NCBI GenBank assembly: GCA_963626545.1
Contig: CAVFYJ010000002.1
Coordinates: 28,713-92,712 of the forward strand
Reading direction: 5' to 3'
DNA from: Anthropogastromicrobium sp963626545
Lineage (GTDB): Bacteria; Bacillota; Clostridia; Lachnospirales; Lachnospiraceae
Length of the DNA: 64,000 bases
The notes under the pieces were generated by a model, which saw only the letters and a program-made list of their open reading frames with translations, did not search any database and was not told the origin of the DNA. Position 1 is the first letter of the stretch, and each line of letters begins with the position of its first letter. Of this stretch, positions 44,593 through 54,286 are shown in pieces. The position numbers and the translations under genes were made by a program.

Positions 44593-45519
44593 ATGAAGCG
44601 TCCTTTGAAAAAACACCCATTGATTCAAAGCTTTCGAAAACAAAAGCAGATGTGGCTGATTTGTATCCCGATTATTATATGGGTTGCAGTTTTTTGCTAC
44701 TATCCGATGTATGGTTTAACAATGGCATTTGTGGACTATGTGCCAGGAAAAGAAATCTGGCAGTGCAAATTTGTTGGATTTAAATATTTTAAAAATTTCT
44801 TGACAAGCACGGATTTTCCAAGATTGTTACGAAATACGCTTGCAATGTCGGGCTTGAATATCACAATTGGATTTTTGATGCCGATTTTCTTCGCATTTTG
44901 TTTAAATGAGGTTGGCGGAACCCGTCTGAAAAAATTTGTGCAGACAGCAAGCTATTTGCCACACTTTATCAGCTGGGTTGTAGCGGGAACCATGGTAACA
45001 ACCGTACTTGGAACCGATGGTGTAATCAATGATCTGCTGCTTGCCCTTGGCGTATCTCAGACGAGAATTCAGTTCTTGCAGAAGGGAGAATGGTATTGGG
45101 CAATCATAACAATTGTAAATATCTGGAAGGAGCTTGGCTGGTCGGCGATCATTTATCTGAGTGCCATGGCCGGTGTCGATGAGGAACTTTGCGAGGCTGG
45201 AGCCGTTGATGGAATGGGTCGTCTTGATATGGCGCTTCACATTACACTTCCAACAATTATGCCGACAATCATTCTGCTTTGGATTATGCAGGTTGGAAAT
45301 ATTCTTTCCGCAGGTTTTGATCAGCATTTAATCATTGGTAATACAGTAACACAGCGCTACTGGGATGTCATTGATACCTACGCATATCGCTATGGTGTAC
45401 AAAACGGTTATTATTCGCTCGGTGCAGCGGTATCCATGATCAAATCGGTGATTGGATTTGCCCTCGTACTGATTACGAATGCGATTGCGCGTAAGTTCAG
45501 CGATGTTGCACTGTTTTAA
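44593..45519 (+). CDS. ABC sugar permease, LplB-type
   Basis: A 308-residue permease with six membrane segments and the EAA loop EAGAVDGMGRLDMALHITLP that contacts the ATPase. It belongs to the LplB/YteP branch for complex oligosaccharides. The ATG has AAAGGAAG upstream. It is 12 bases before its partner permease. Confidence 0.9.
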   Translation: MKRPLKKHPLIQSFRKQKQMWLICIPIIIWVAVFCYYPMYGLTMAFVDYVPGKEIWQCKFVGFKYFKNFLTSTDFPRLLRNTLAMSGLNITIGFLMPIFFAFCLNEVGGTRLKKFVQTASYLPHFISWVVAGTMVTTVLGTDGVINDLLLALGVSQTRIQFLQKGEWYWAIITIVNIWKELGWSAIIYLSAMAGVDEELCEAGAVDGMGRLDMALHITLPTIMPTIILLWIMQVGNILSAGFDQHLIIGNTVTQRYWDVIDTYAYRYGVQNGYYSLGAAVSMIKSVIGFALVLITNAIARKFSDVALF

Positions 45520-45531
45520 AGGAGGACGTAT

Positions 45532-46431
45532 ATGAGAAAGAGAGCATATTTAAAACAGACAAAAAGCGGAAGAGTATTTGACTGCTTCAATGGCATTTTC
45601 CTTGCTGTTATCACGTTTATCACGATTTATCCATTTTGGAATATGCTGGTGTTGTCTTTCAATGATGGAACCGATGCCATTCTTGGAAAGCTCTATTTTT
45701 GGCCGCGTGTGTGGACCACAGCCAACTACGAGTATGTGCTTCGAAATGGAAAGCTGCTTCATGGTGCCGTAATTTCCGTGCTTCGTGTATTTGTCGGAAC
45801 CTTAACGGGCGTTATTTGTAATTCTCTGCTTGGCTATATTTGCGCAAATAAAAGTTTTTATGGACGCAAATTTATGCGAGTATTGTTTTTAATTACAATG
45901 TATTTCAGCGGTGGTTTAATTCCAACCTACCTTTTAATGATTCGTTTGGGCTATATCAATTCCTTTGCGGTTTATATCGTACCAGCGCTATTTTCTTCTT
46001 ATTACATGCTGCTTGCATCCAGTTATTTTCAGTCCATTCCAGATGCATTGTTTGAGTCAGCGCGTATTGATGGCGCATCCGAGCTTCGTAATTTCTGGAG
46101 CATTGCAGTTCCGCTTGCAAAGCCAATGTTAGCCTGCATCGCGGTTTATATTGCGGTCAATCACTGGAACAGCTGGTTTGATGTTTCTCTTTATTCAAAA
46201 GATGGAACATGGGACACCCTTCAGATTATTCTGTATTGTTTGTTAAATCAGGCTTCGGCAAAATCCGAGATGATGAATCAGCAGCAGCTGTACGCATCCA
46301 TGAGAACAATTCAGCCAGAGACTGTGCGTGCAGCAATTACAGTTGTGGTTGTCGTACCGATTGTATTTATTTATCCATTCTTCCAGCGCTATTTTGTAGG
46401 TGGTATTACATTGGGTGCAGTAAAGGGATGA
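45532..46431 (+). CDS. ABC sugar permease, LplC/YtcP-type
   Basis: A 299-residue second permease with six membrane segments and EAA loop ESARIDGASELRNFWSIAVPLAKP. It forms a heterodimer with the preceding gene. No ABC ATPase gene follows; related systems borrow a shared MsmX/MsmK-type ATPase encoded elsewhere. Confidence 0.9.
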   Translation: MRKRAYLKQTKSGRVFDCFNGIFLAVITFITIYPFWNMLVLSFNDGTDAILGKLYFWPRVWTTANYEYVLRNGKLLHGAVISVLRVFVGTLTGVICNSLLGYICANKSFYGRKFMRVLFLITMYFSGGLIPTYLLMIRLGYINSFAVYIVPALFSSYYMLLASSYFQSIPDALFESARIDGASELRNFWSIAVPLAKPMLACIAVYIAVNHWNSWFDVSLYSKDGTWDTLQIILYCLLNQASAKSEMMNQQQLYASMRTIQPETVRAAITVVVVVPIVFIYPFFQRYFVGGITLGAVKG

Positions 46432-46570
46432 TTGAAAGAGATAAGGGGATCGAAAGAGAAAAAGAAAAGAAGCGAAACAAAAAAGGAAAATAAAAGAAGA
46501 AATAAAAGAAGAGAAATAAGAAGTGAAATAGAAAATGCAGTGCATATTTGCATGGAAATGAGGATGTTCT
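46432..46570 (+). repeat. A/G-rich imperfect repeat spacer
   Basis: The permease to GH36-like spacer is dominated by GAAA/AAGA repeats (for example GAAAGAGAAAAAG, AAAAGAAG). No promoter or terminator is evident; the genes are probably co-transcribed. Confidence 0.45.
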
Positions 46571-48805
46571 ATGAAAAAAGTACAGGAAAGCGAAAATATG
46601 TCAAGTGTGGTTTCATCACCCGCAATGCAGGCACCACAAAAAAATGAGATGCTTGCATATCATGCAGATCCGATTCAGAAAAATCCACCACAGGTACATA
46701 GCCGTATCTGGCAGAAGGATGATGGAAGCTATGCAATTTCGTACAATGGAGTAGATTTGCTGACATTTGAATTTTTGGATGAGACCGTTCCGATTTTGCG
46801 TTTCCATTCGGATGGTGATTTTCAGTCAGAGCCGTTTATTCAGCAGTTTCAGATCTGGTCAAACACGCCGTCTGCGCTGCGTGTGACCATCAGTGCGCCG
46901 GTTGAGTGGTGGAACGTTCGCCCAACTCGTGCAGAGAAAGGCCAGTCGATTATCGGTCAGTTAGGAAGGCCGCTTCTTTACGGCGTAAATGGTATTTATC
47001 TTCCAGACTGGGATTTGCTTGTTAGTCTGCATGGTGTTCCATTTACATGGGAACAAAGTCGTGTGCAGGAAAAGAATGGCGTGTACACGGCCAGTTTGAT
47101 CGCACAGATGGACGAATATCCGTGGGTTGTTTTGATTCGTCCACATTATTTTTCGGAGCATCTTGGCTATCGAAATTATGAGCCTTGGAATCGTCGTCCG
47201 AAGAAGGATACGATCTGCGGATGGTGTTCGTGGGAGGCCTATCACAGCGACGTGACACTGGAAAATGTGGCAGAGACATCAAAGGCACTCGCGCCATTAA
47301 AGCCGTGGGGCATTGAGTTGATGCAGCTCGATGATGGCTATCAGCAGACGCAGGTGCCAATGCGAAAGGGCGGCGAGGTCGGTGAGAGCTGGCTGACGCC
47401 CAATGAGAAGTTTCCGGGAGGTCATCCGGCGATTATAGAGGCAATGAAATCGGGTGGTTTTACACCGGGCATCTGGATTAACGCGACCTTAACCAATAAA
47501 GAAAATTCAGAATCAATTGGCTGTTGCATAAAAGATAAAAATGGTGAGTTGATTAAGGGTGACTGGATTCAGTATATTATGGACTGTACGCCTGAGACAC
47601 TTAAGGTTCATGTAGAAAAGTGTTATCGCCAACTTCGCGAGCAGGGCTACCGGTATTTTAAGATTGATTCCATTCGCCATCTGATCTACGATGGACTTGA
47701 GGAGGCTGTGCGTCGGGGACTCATGACAACTGAAGAGGCAAGAAAGCGCCATAAAGCGTATTTACAGGCAGCGCGTGACGGCATGGGAGAGGATATTTAT
47801 CTGCTGTCGTGTTGGGGCGTGTTAAGTTCGAGCATTGGTATCTGTGATGCCATGCGTGTGGCAACCGATGCCAATCCAGGTTGGGGTGCATTCAGTATGC
47901 AGATCAGAGAGACCGCTCGCTGGTATTTTGCACATCGTGTTTTGTTTACGGTGGATCCGGATCATGTTTGTGTTCGCGCAAAGCTTCCATGGGTGCGAAT
48001 GATGTTGTCGCTCGTGTCTTTAAGCGGAGGTGTCATGATGGTATCCGATCCGCCGCAGACCTATGATGCAGACCGCATTGGACTGATGAAGCGAACCATG
48101 CCGCCGCTTGCAACACATGCCGGTGAATTTGGGCCAATTGACTATAGCACACCGGCTTGCACCTATATTCCAAAGACAAAAACAGAGGAGGAAGCAAGCT
48201 ATGCGATTGCCCATGAAAAGAAGGGTGAAAATTATCCGATGGGGTCATTGTGGTCAATCCATATGGAGCAGGGTGGCAGAAATTGGTGCGTAATACAGCG
48301 CTGCGGCGTGACACCGCTTGAAACGGCGAATCTTCCACTGGAAAAAGTTTGCCTGAATCCGTCGAGAACATATTATGCATTTGATTTCTGGAAGCAGCTG
48401 GCATGGAAATGCACAGATGGCGTTTTAAATATGCATGAACTTGCGCTTGGTGATTGTCAGGTTGTGGCACTGACCGATATCACGGATAAGAAGATTGCGC
48501 TGCTCGGTTCGGATCGCCATGTAAGCTGCGATGCAGTCAGTGTATTGACAGAGACAATTACAGATACACCAGATGGAATGGATTATCGCTTGGAATTAAA
48601 AGGCTTTGAGGGACTTCATGTAACCTACACGTTGTATGCAGAAAATGCGGCCGATGTCACAAAAGAAGCGCTTCATGAAGCAATTCACGCGCAGGGCGCA
48701 CAGATTGCTTCGGTACAGGCAGAGGAAGATCTTTTACAGATTGAAGTTGTGTTTGAATGTGAGAATGCGACAGTTGAACTGAAATTGAACGAAACTGAAA
48801 TTTGA
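46571..48805 (+). CDS. GH36-like alpha-galactosidase/raffinose-synthase-type enzyme
   Basis: A 744-residue cytoplasmic enzyme. The TIM barrel contains GWCSWEAYH, ELMQLDDGYQ, the probable nucleophile Asp in YFKIDSIRH, and LLSCWGVLSSS followed by CDAMRVATD, which likely holds the acid/base. These are marks of the GH36 clan branch that includes alpha-galactosidases and raffinose/stachyose synthases. It acts on imported sugar. Exact specificity is open. Confidence 0.75.
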   Translation: MKKVQESENMSSVVSSPAMQAPQKNEMLAYHADPIQKNPPQVHSRIWQKDDGSYAISYNGVDLLTFEFLDETVPILRFHSDGDFQSEPFIQQFQIWSNTPSALRVTISAPVEWWNVRPTRAEKGQSIIGQLGRPLLYGVNGIYLPDWDLLVSLHGVPFTWEQSRVQEKNGVYTASLIAQMDEYPWVVLIRPHYFSEHLGYRNYEPWNRRPKKDTICGWCSWEAYHSDVTLENVAETSKALAPLKPWGIELMQLDDGYQQTQVPMRKGGEVGESWLTPNEKFPGGHPAIIEAMKSGGFTPGIWINATLTNKENSESIGCCIKDKNGELIKGDWIQYIMDCTPETLKVHVEKCYRQLREQGYRYFKIDSIRHLIYDGLEEAVRRGLMTTEEARKRHKAYLQAARDGMGEDIYLLSCWGVLSSSIGICDAMRVATDANPGWGAFSMQIRETARWYFAHRVLFTVDPDHVCVRAKLPWVRMMLSLVSLSGGVMMVSDPPQTYDADRIGLMKRTMPPLATHAGEFGPIDYSTPACTYIPKTKTEEEASYAIAHEKKGENYPMGSLWSIHMEQGGRNWCVIQRCGVTPLETANLPLEKVCLNPSRTYYAFDFWKQLAWKCTDGVLNMHELALGDCQVVALTDITDKKIALLGSDRHVSCDAVSVLTETITDTPDGMDYRLELKGFEGLHVTYTLYAENAADVTKEALHEAIHAQGAQIASVQAEEDLLQIEVVFECENATVELKLNETEI

Positions 48806-48882
48806 ACTGAAATTTGAATTGAAATTGAAGATGTAAATTATGATTTGCGCGGGATGCCCATTTTTGAATAAATAGGTGTCCC

Positions 48883-48921
48883 GTAAATTGTAATCGTAAA
48901 TTATAATCATAAATTGGAATG
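48883..48921 (+). repeat. Three tandem 13-bp repeats
   Basis: GTAAATTGTAATC, GTAAATTATAATC and ATAAATTGGAATG lie end to end in the spacer between the two GH36-type genes. Just upstream (48852-48882) is an imperfect hairpin GGGATGCC/GGTGTCCC. A weak promoter (TTGAAT...TAGAAT) lies at 48961-48987. Confidence 0.55.
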
Positions 48922-49008
48922 TGGATAAAAATAGAGAAGAAATGTCAAGAAAAAAACCTTTTGAATCCAATACAAAAATGATAGAATCAGTGCAGGAGGG
49001 TAAAGAAT

Positions 49009-51732
49009 ATGGCAATTTACGTGAATAAAGAAAAAGGACTGTTTCAACTGAATACAGCGCATACAAGCTACGCGATGGGCTTATCGCCAGAAGGCTATTT
49101 GGGGCATGTTTATTATGGAGAGCGTCTGCATGGTGAGGCGGATTTGAGTTTGCTTCGCATGAACGAGAAATTCCGTACACCGACAAAAATTCCGGGAGAA
49201 AAATCCAGATTTTTGGATTTCTTTGCGATGGAATATCCGACAGGAGGAATCGGTGATTACAGGGAAAGCTGTCTGGATGTAAGAAACGAACAGGGAAATC
49301 TGGCATGTGAGCTTTTTTATGATGGATATCGAGTTGAGAAAGGAAAACCAGCATTAAAAGGACTGCCAGCTTCTTTTGGAACGGACGATGAGGTGGAAAC
49401 ACTTGTGATTGTTTGCAAGGATGAGGTGCTTGGTCTGACAGTAGAATTACTGTACTCTGTATTTGAGGCAGAGGACGTGATTTGTCGAAGTGCAAAAATC
49501 GTCAATGAAGGAACACAAAAGCTTGTGCTTGAGAAGGTCTATAGTGCCTGCATTGAGATGGATAATGAGAAATTTGAAGTGTTGACACTTCCTGGTTCCT
49601 GGGAACGTGAGCGCCACATTGAAAGACACGCTGTCTTTTCTGGAAAAATGAGAAGTTCTTCAAATAGAGGTTCCTCTGGTCATCAGGATCATCCATTTTT
49701 CGCACTTTTGTCAAAGGGCACTGATCAGGAGCGTGGACGTGTTTTGGCAATGAATTTTGTGTATTCTGGAAATTTTGTCGCACAGGCAGAGGGAACACAG
49801 TTTCAGACGGTTCGCATGGTGATGGGAATCAATGAAGATGGTTTTTCGTGGCGCTTAGGACCACAGGAAATGTTTCAGGCACCTGAGGTTGTCATGACAT
49901 ATTCATCTGAGGGAATTGGCAAAATGACCTGCACGTATCACGATTTTTATCGAAATCATTTAATTCGCAGCAAGTACACCCATTGTATGCGACCGATTCT
50001 GATCAACAACTGGGAAGCAACCTACTTTAATTTTGATACAGAAAAGCTGCTTTCGATTGCGAGAAAAGCAAAGGAAACTGGCATTGAGATGCTGGTCATG
50101 GATGATGGCTGGTTCGGAAAAAGAAATGATTCACGTAGCTCCCTTGGAGATTGGTTTGTCAATACCAATAAGATAAAAGGTGGATTGGAGTATCTGGTGA
50201 GTGAAGTAAATAAGATCGGGTTGGAATTTGGCATTTGGTTTGAGCCAGAGATGGTATCACCAGATTCGGATTTGTATCGGGCGCATCCAGATTGGGCGAT
50301 TCAGATCGAAGGAAGACAGACACCACTGTTTCGTACCCAGTATGTGCTTGATTTTTCAAGAAAGGATGTGCGGGATTATGTGTATGATGCGGTGGCATCC
50401 ATTCTTCGCAGCGCAAATATCCACTATGTAAAATGGGATTTAAATCGCTATACCAGCAATGTGGGTGGCAGAATGCTGTCCGGAGATGGTGTTGGCGAAT
50501 TGCAGCACCGCTATATGCTTGGTGTGTATGAGCTTCAGGAGCGACTGATCACAGAGTTTCCAGATTTGCTGTTAGAAAACTGTGCGAGTGGAGGCGGACG
50601 CTTTGATCCGGGAATGCTGTATTATTCGCCGCAGATTTGGTGCTCCGATGATACCGATGCGATTGAGCGATTGAGCATACAGGAGGGTACGGCAATCGTC
50701 TATCCGCTTGCCACAATGGGCGCACATGTGAGTGCATCGCCAAATCATGGAATCGGAAGAAAAACACCGTTTGAGACGAGAGGGCATGTGGCATTGGCAG
50801 GAACCTTTGGTTATGAATTGGATATCACACAGCTTGGGGAGGATGAACTTTCGCAGATTCCAAAGCAGGTAGAAATGTATCATAAATACAATGATTTGGT
50901 AAGAGAGGGAGATTATTATCGCATTGCTTCTTACAGCGAAAATCATCTGTATGATTGTTGGGAAGTGGCGGCGAAGGACAAGAGTGAAGTGCTTGTGACC
51001 TATGTACAGGTACTTGCAGAGCCAAACAGTCGTAGCAAAAAATTGTATTTGAGAGGCTTTGACTGTGAAGCATCGTATCAGCTAGAAGAGACAGGAGAAA
51101 TTTTCCGTGGAGAAAATTTGGAAAAATGTGGATTCCTTATGGAAGCGATGAAGGGTGATTTTGTGAGCCGACTGCTGCATTTTGTACGGGTAGATACAGA
51201 AAAAAAGCTGATTATTTTTACTGATATCGGAGATACGATAATTGATGAAAGCACAGAGGTATATAAGGTGCCAGGCAGCGTGGTGGATCATGCAGAATGC
51301 ATTCCGGGGGCAAAGCAGACGATGCTTTCTCTCTATGAGAAGGGATATCCAATCGTTATGGTAGCCGATGGATTCACACAGTCTTTCCACAATACGATGG
51401 GACAAAGTGGTCTTTCTCATATCTTTTCGGAGTGGGTAACTTCGGAGGAGGTCGGTGCAGAAAAGCCAAGCGCAGCGATGTTTGAGACGGCAATGAAGCG
51501 CATGGGACTTACAGAGCGCGACAAGGCACGCATCATCATGGTGGGAAATAATGTGGAGCGTGATATGGCAGGTGCAAATCGTTTTGGCATTCGTTCTGTG
51601 CATTTATGCTGGTCAAAGCGTCATCCGTTTGAACCAAAAACGCCGGATGAAGTGCCGGATTATGTGATTTCGACACCAAGCGAATTGCTTCCGCTTGTGG
51701 AGAAACTGGAAACAGAGCTAGAAGAACAATAA
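49009..51732 (+). CDS. GH36 alpha-galactosidase fused to HAD-type hydrolase
   Basis: A 907-residue fusion. Residues 1-725 are a full GH36 alpha-galactosidase: MDDGWFGKR, nucleophile Asp477 in YVKWDLNR, acid/base Asp547 in CSDDTDAIERL. Residues about 730-907 are a HAD-superfamily domain: motif I DIGDT (Asp739, Gly741 where phosphatases have the second Asp), a Lys in EKPS, and GNNVERDMAGA as motif IV. Loss of the second Asp argues against ordinary phosphatase chemistry. The fusion suggests coupling of sugar release to metabolism or sensing of a sugar phosphate; this is inference. Confidence 0.88.
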   Translation: MAIYVNKEKGLFQLNTAHTSYAMGLSPEGYLGHVYYGERLHGEADLSLLRMNEKFRTPTKIPGEKSRFLDFFAMEYPTGGIGDYRESCLDVRNEQGNLACELFYDGYRVEKGKPALKGLPASFGTDDEVETLVIVCKDEVLGLTVELLYSVFEAEDVICRSAKIVNEGTQKLVLEKVYSACIEMDNEKFEVLTLPGSWERERHIERHAVFSGKMRSSSNRGSSGHQDHPFFALLSKGTDQERGRVLAMNFVYSGNFVAQAEGTQFQTVRMVMGINEDGFSWRLGPQEMFQAPEVVMTYSSEGIGKMTCTYHDFYRNHLIRSKYTHCMRPILINNWEATYFNFDTEKLLSIARKAKETGIEMLVMDDGWFGKRNDSRSSLGDWFVNTNKIKGGLEYLVSEVNKIGLEFGIWFEPEMVSPDSDLYRAHPDWAIQIEGRQTPLFRTQYVLDFSRKDVRDYVYDAVASILRSANIHYVKWDLNRYTSNVGGRMLSGDGVGELQHRYMLGVYELQERLITEFPDLLLENCASGGGRFDPGMLYYSPQIWCSDDTDAIERLSIQEGTAIVYPLATMGAHVSASPNHGIGRKTPFETRGHVALAGTFGYELDITQLGEDELSQIPKQVEMYHKYNDLVREGDYYRIASYSENHLYDCWEVAAKDKSEVLVTYVQVLAEPNSRSKKLYLRGFDCEASYQLEETGEIFRGENLEKCGFLMEAMKGDFVSRLLHFVRVDTEKKLIIFTDIGDTIIDESTEVYKVPGSVVDHAECIPGAKQTMLSLYEKGYPIVMVADGFTQSFHNTMGQSGLSHIFSEWVTSEEVGAEKPSAAMFETAMKRMGLTERDKARIIMVGNNVERDMAGANRFGIRSVHLCWSKRHPFEPKTPDEVPDYVISTPSELLPLVEKLETELEEQ

Positions 51733-51803
51733 AAATTGGTAATGATGCAGCGTTGCACGTTGTCTATGCAGCGCTGAATTGTTATAAGAAGGAGCGTGAG
51801 AAC

Positions 51804-54131
51804 GTGGTAAAAAAATTTATTCTTGTTTTTAAAACGCACTTTGATATTGGATTTACTGATCTGGCAGAAAATGTAATTCGAGGCTACGGAGATTCGATGT
51901 TAAAAGAGGTCATTGAAACCTGCAATGCGACAGCGGACATGGGACTGCTTCGCTATGTTTGGACAATGCCAGCATGGCCGCTGTGGTATATCACAAAAAA
52001 TTGCAATCCAGTATTAAAGCCAGAGCTTGATCGTCTGATTCATGAGGGGCAGATTGTGTGGCATGGTCTTCCGTTTACCTCACATACGGATTTTTCTGCA
52101 CCAGACGAGTATGCAGAGACGTTTCGCTATTCGAGGGAGTTGGCAGCTGAGTATCAAAAGCCCATGCCGGTGGCAGCGAAAATGACAGATGTGCCGGGTC
52201 ATGGCTGGATGCTTCCAGATGTGCTTGATCAGGCAGGCATTCACTTTCTTCATCTGGGCTGCAATGAGTTTGCAACGCCTCCAGATGTGCCAGAGCTGTT
52301 TTTCTGGGAAGGACCGGGAGGCGGCAGGGTATTAACCATGTATAGCAAGGGTGGCTATGGAACAGGGCTGTTTCCGCCAAAGGAATGGCCGTATCCAGTC
52401 TGGATGGCACTGATGCACACACATGACAACAGTGGCCCGCAGAGTGCATCTGCAATCAAAAAGATGGTAGCGCAGATACATGAAGAATATCCAGATGCTG
52501 AGATTATCTGTGGCACAATGGATGATTTTTATCGTGAGATGGCACAGTGCGATTTATCGGATATTCCAGTCTTAAAAAAGGATTTGGCAGATACCTGGAT
52601 TCACGGAGTTGGCTCTTACCCAGCAGAGGTCAGCCTGGTGCGCCAGTGCAGAGAGCGGGCACGAGTGCTTCATCACATATATTTCAATCAGCTGATGAAA
52701 AAAGATGGTAGCAATGCACCTGCGATTGAACAATTGTGGAATCAATATTATGAGGAGATTGCGCTGTTTGAGGAGCATACATGGGGCGCAGATGTGAAAA
52801 CATGGCTTGGCGCAGATCGTGTTTACGAAAAAGAAGCATTTTTGCAGGCGAAAAATGAACCGCGCTATCAGTTTATGGAAAAATCATGGAATGAACAGCG
52901 CGGACGGGCAAAGCGAGCCGCCCATTGTCTTGACCAGATTGAAGTGCTGCTTGGGATTACACATTCTGCTTTCTATTCTGATTCAGTGAAAAATGAGCTT
53001 CAATTAGAGCAGGCAGGTAATTTGGTGATTGCGTCAAGCCATCGCTATCAGCTTGTTTTTAATTGGTTCACTGGTAACATTCAATTTGTGTATGACAGGA
53101 AAAACAAAAAAACAATTTTGCAGGCAGGAGAACAAGGCCTTTTCACCTACCAGTATGATCGCTATGGTTTCGATGATATCAATGAATTTTTGCGAAACTA
53201 TGGCTATCACTTCTTAACGTGGGGCATTCAGGATTACGGAAGAGAAAACTATCCGACTCGAACCACGCATAAAACCTTCTACCCAGAGTTTGTGCGATGG
53301 GAGATTCAGCAAGAAGCACTGCTCTTTCATTACAAAACTGATGAGAGCAGTACAAAGTATGGCGATGCGAAGGAAATCACCTTGCGTATTGCCTTTCCAA
53401 AGAAAGACGATACGATTCACATAACGCTCAAACTTACAAATAAGCAGGAAACTCCATTTGTCGAGTCGGGAAGCTTTGTGATTCCATTTGTGAACGGAGC
53501 ATCCTGGCAGATCGGAAAGCCGGGTGGCATTGTCAATCCACAGACGGATATTCAGGACTGCTGCAACCATGCGCTGTTTAATTTGGAGCGTCAGGTGACT
53601 GCTTATACAAAAGAAGGAAGTGTTTCGATCTGCTCGCCAGACGCACCTCTTTTTGGAATTGGAAGCACAGGTGTGTATGAGTATCACAAAACATTTGGCA
53701 CACGCGGTTCCGATATTTATTTTAATCTGTTTAATAACATGTGGGGAACCAATTTTCCACAATGGATTGGCGGTGATCTGGAATATCATTTTATTCTCCA
53801 GAGTGATGTTGAAGAGCCGCAAGTGTGGGCAGCAAAGGAATGCCGGAAAATGACAGATTTGCAGAAGTATTTCGCAAATTGCCCAGAGACCGCTTCTAAG
53901 CTCATTCCATCAGGAATGGAGCTTGTGCGTACACAGGTCGAAAACGGAGCAATTTATGTGACACTTCGCGATTTGACGGGAAAGGAAGCTGTCGGAAGTC
54001 TTTCGATACCAGGGGCAAGCATTCAGTCCGTTGATTTCAATCACAATCCAATACAGAAAGCTCAGTCTGATTGCTGCTTGTTTGCAGTTCGTCCGTATGG
54101 ACTTCACTGTTTTGCTGTGACAATAAAATAG
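51804..54131 (+). CDS. DUF5054, GH38-like glycosidase fold protein
   Basis: The GTG at 51804 has AAGGAG nine bases upstream; the in-frame ATG at 51753 does not. The 775-residue protein opens with KTHFDIGFT, whose H-x-D (His12, Asp14) matches the zinc site of GH38 alpha-mannosidases, and continues with HGLPFTSHTDFSAP, TDVPGHGWMLP and HTHDNSG. The C-terminal half is beta-sandwich as in GH38. No signal peptide. Probably a cytoplasmic glycosidase of the galactoside cluster; substrate unknown. Confidence 0.75.
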   Translation: MVKKFILVFKTHFDIGFTDLAENVIRGYGDSMLKEVIETCNATADMGLLRYVWTMPAWPLWYITKNCNPVLKPELDRLIHEGQIVWHGLPFTSHTDFSAPDEYAETFRYSRELAAEYQKPMPVAAKMTDVPGHGWMLPDVLDQAGIHFLHLGCNEFATPPDVPELFFWEGPGGGRVLTMYSKGGYGTGLFPPKEWPYPVWMALMHTHDNSGPQSASAIKKMVAQIHEEYPDAEIICGTMDDFYREMAQCDLSDIPVLKKDLADTWIHGVGSYPAEVSLVRQCRERARVLHHIYFNQLMKKDGSNAPAIEQLWNQYYEEIALFEEHTWGADVKTWLGADRVYEKEAFLQAKNEPRYQFMEKSWNEQRGRAKRAAHCLDQIEVLLGITHSAFYSDSVKNELQLEQAGNLVIASSHRYQLVFNWFTGNIQFVYDRKNKKTILQAGEQGLFTYQYDRYGFDDINEFLRNYGYHFLTWGIQDYGRENYPTRTTHKTFYPEFVRWEIQQEALLFHYKTDESSTKYGDAKEITLRIAFPKKDDTIHITLKLTNKQETPFVESGSFVIPFVNGASWQIGKPGGIVNPQTDIQDCCNHALFNLERQVTAYTKEGSVSICSPDAPLFGIGSTGVYEYHKTFGTRGSDIYFNLFNNMWGTNFPQWIGGDLEYHFILQSDVEEPQVWAAKECRKMTDLQKYFANCPETASKLIPSGMELVRTQVENGAIYVTLRDLTGKEAVGSLSIPGASIQSVDFNHNPIQKAQSDCCLFAVRPYGLHCFAVTIK

Positions 54132-54137
54132 TCTATT

Positions 54138-54188
54138 GTTTTTCATAGTCCGCTGCGCTATACTTTTCTTAGTTGCAGCGGATTTTTC
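54138..54188 (+). terminator. Terminator within repeat element, right copy
   Basis: TCCGCTGC (54149-54156) pairs with GCAGCGGA (54175-54182), then TTTTTC. Bases 54138-54166 match the left copy at 41606-41634 at 25 of 29 positions. Confidence 0.75.
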
Positions 54189-54286
54189 TTTGGTAACGAT
54201 TCCGTAGCCTGTAAAATTGCTTGCTGTGAATGGTTACATTTTTTGCATGTTGTTTTATCGAATCATTTGAGAAAGTGGGTGAAACA

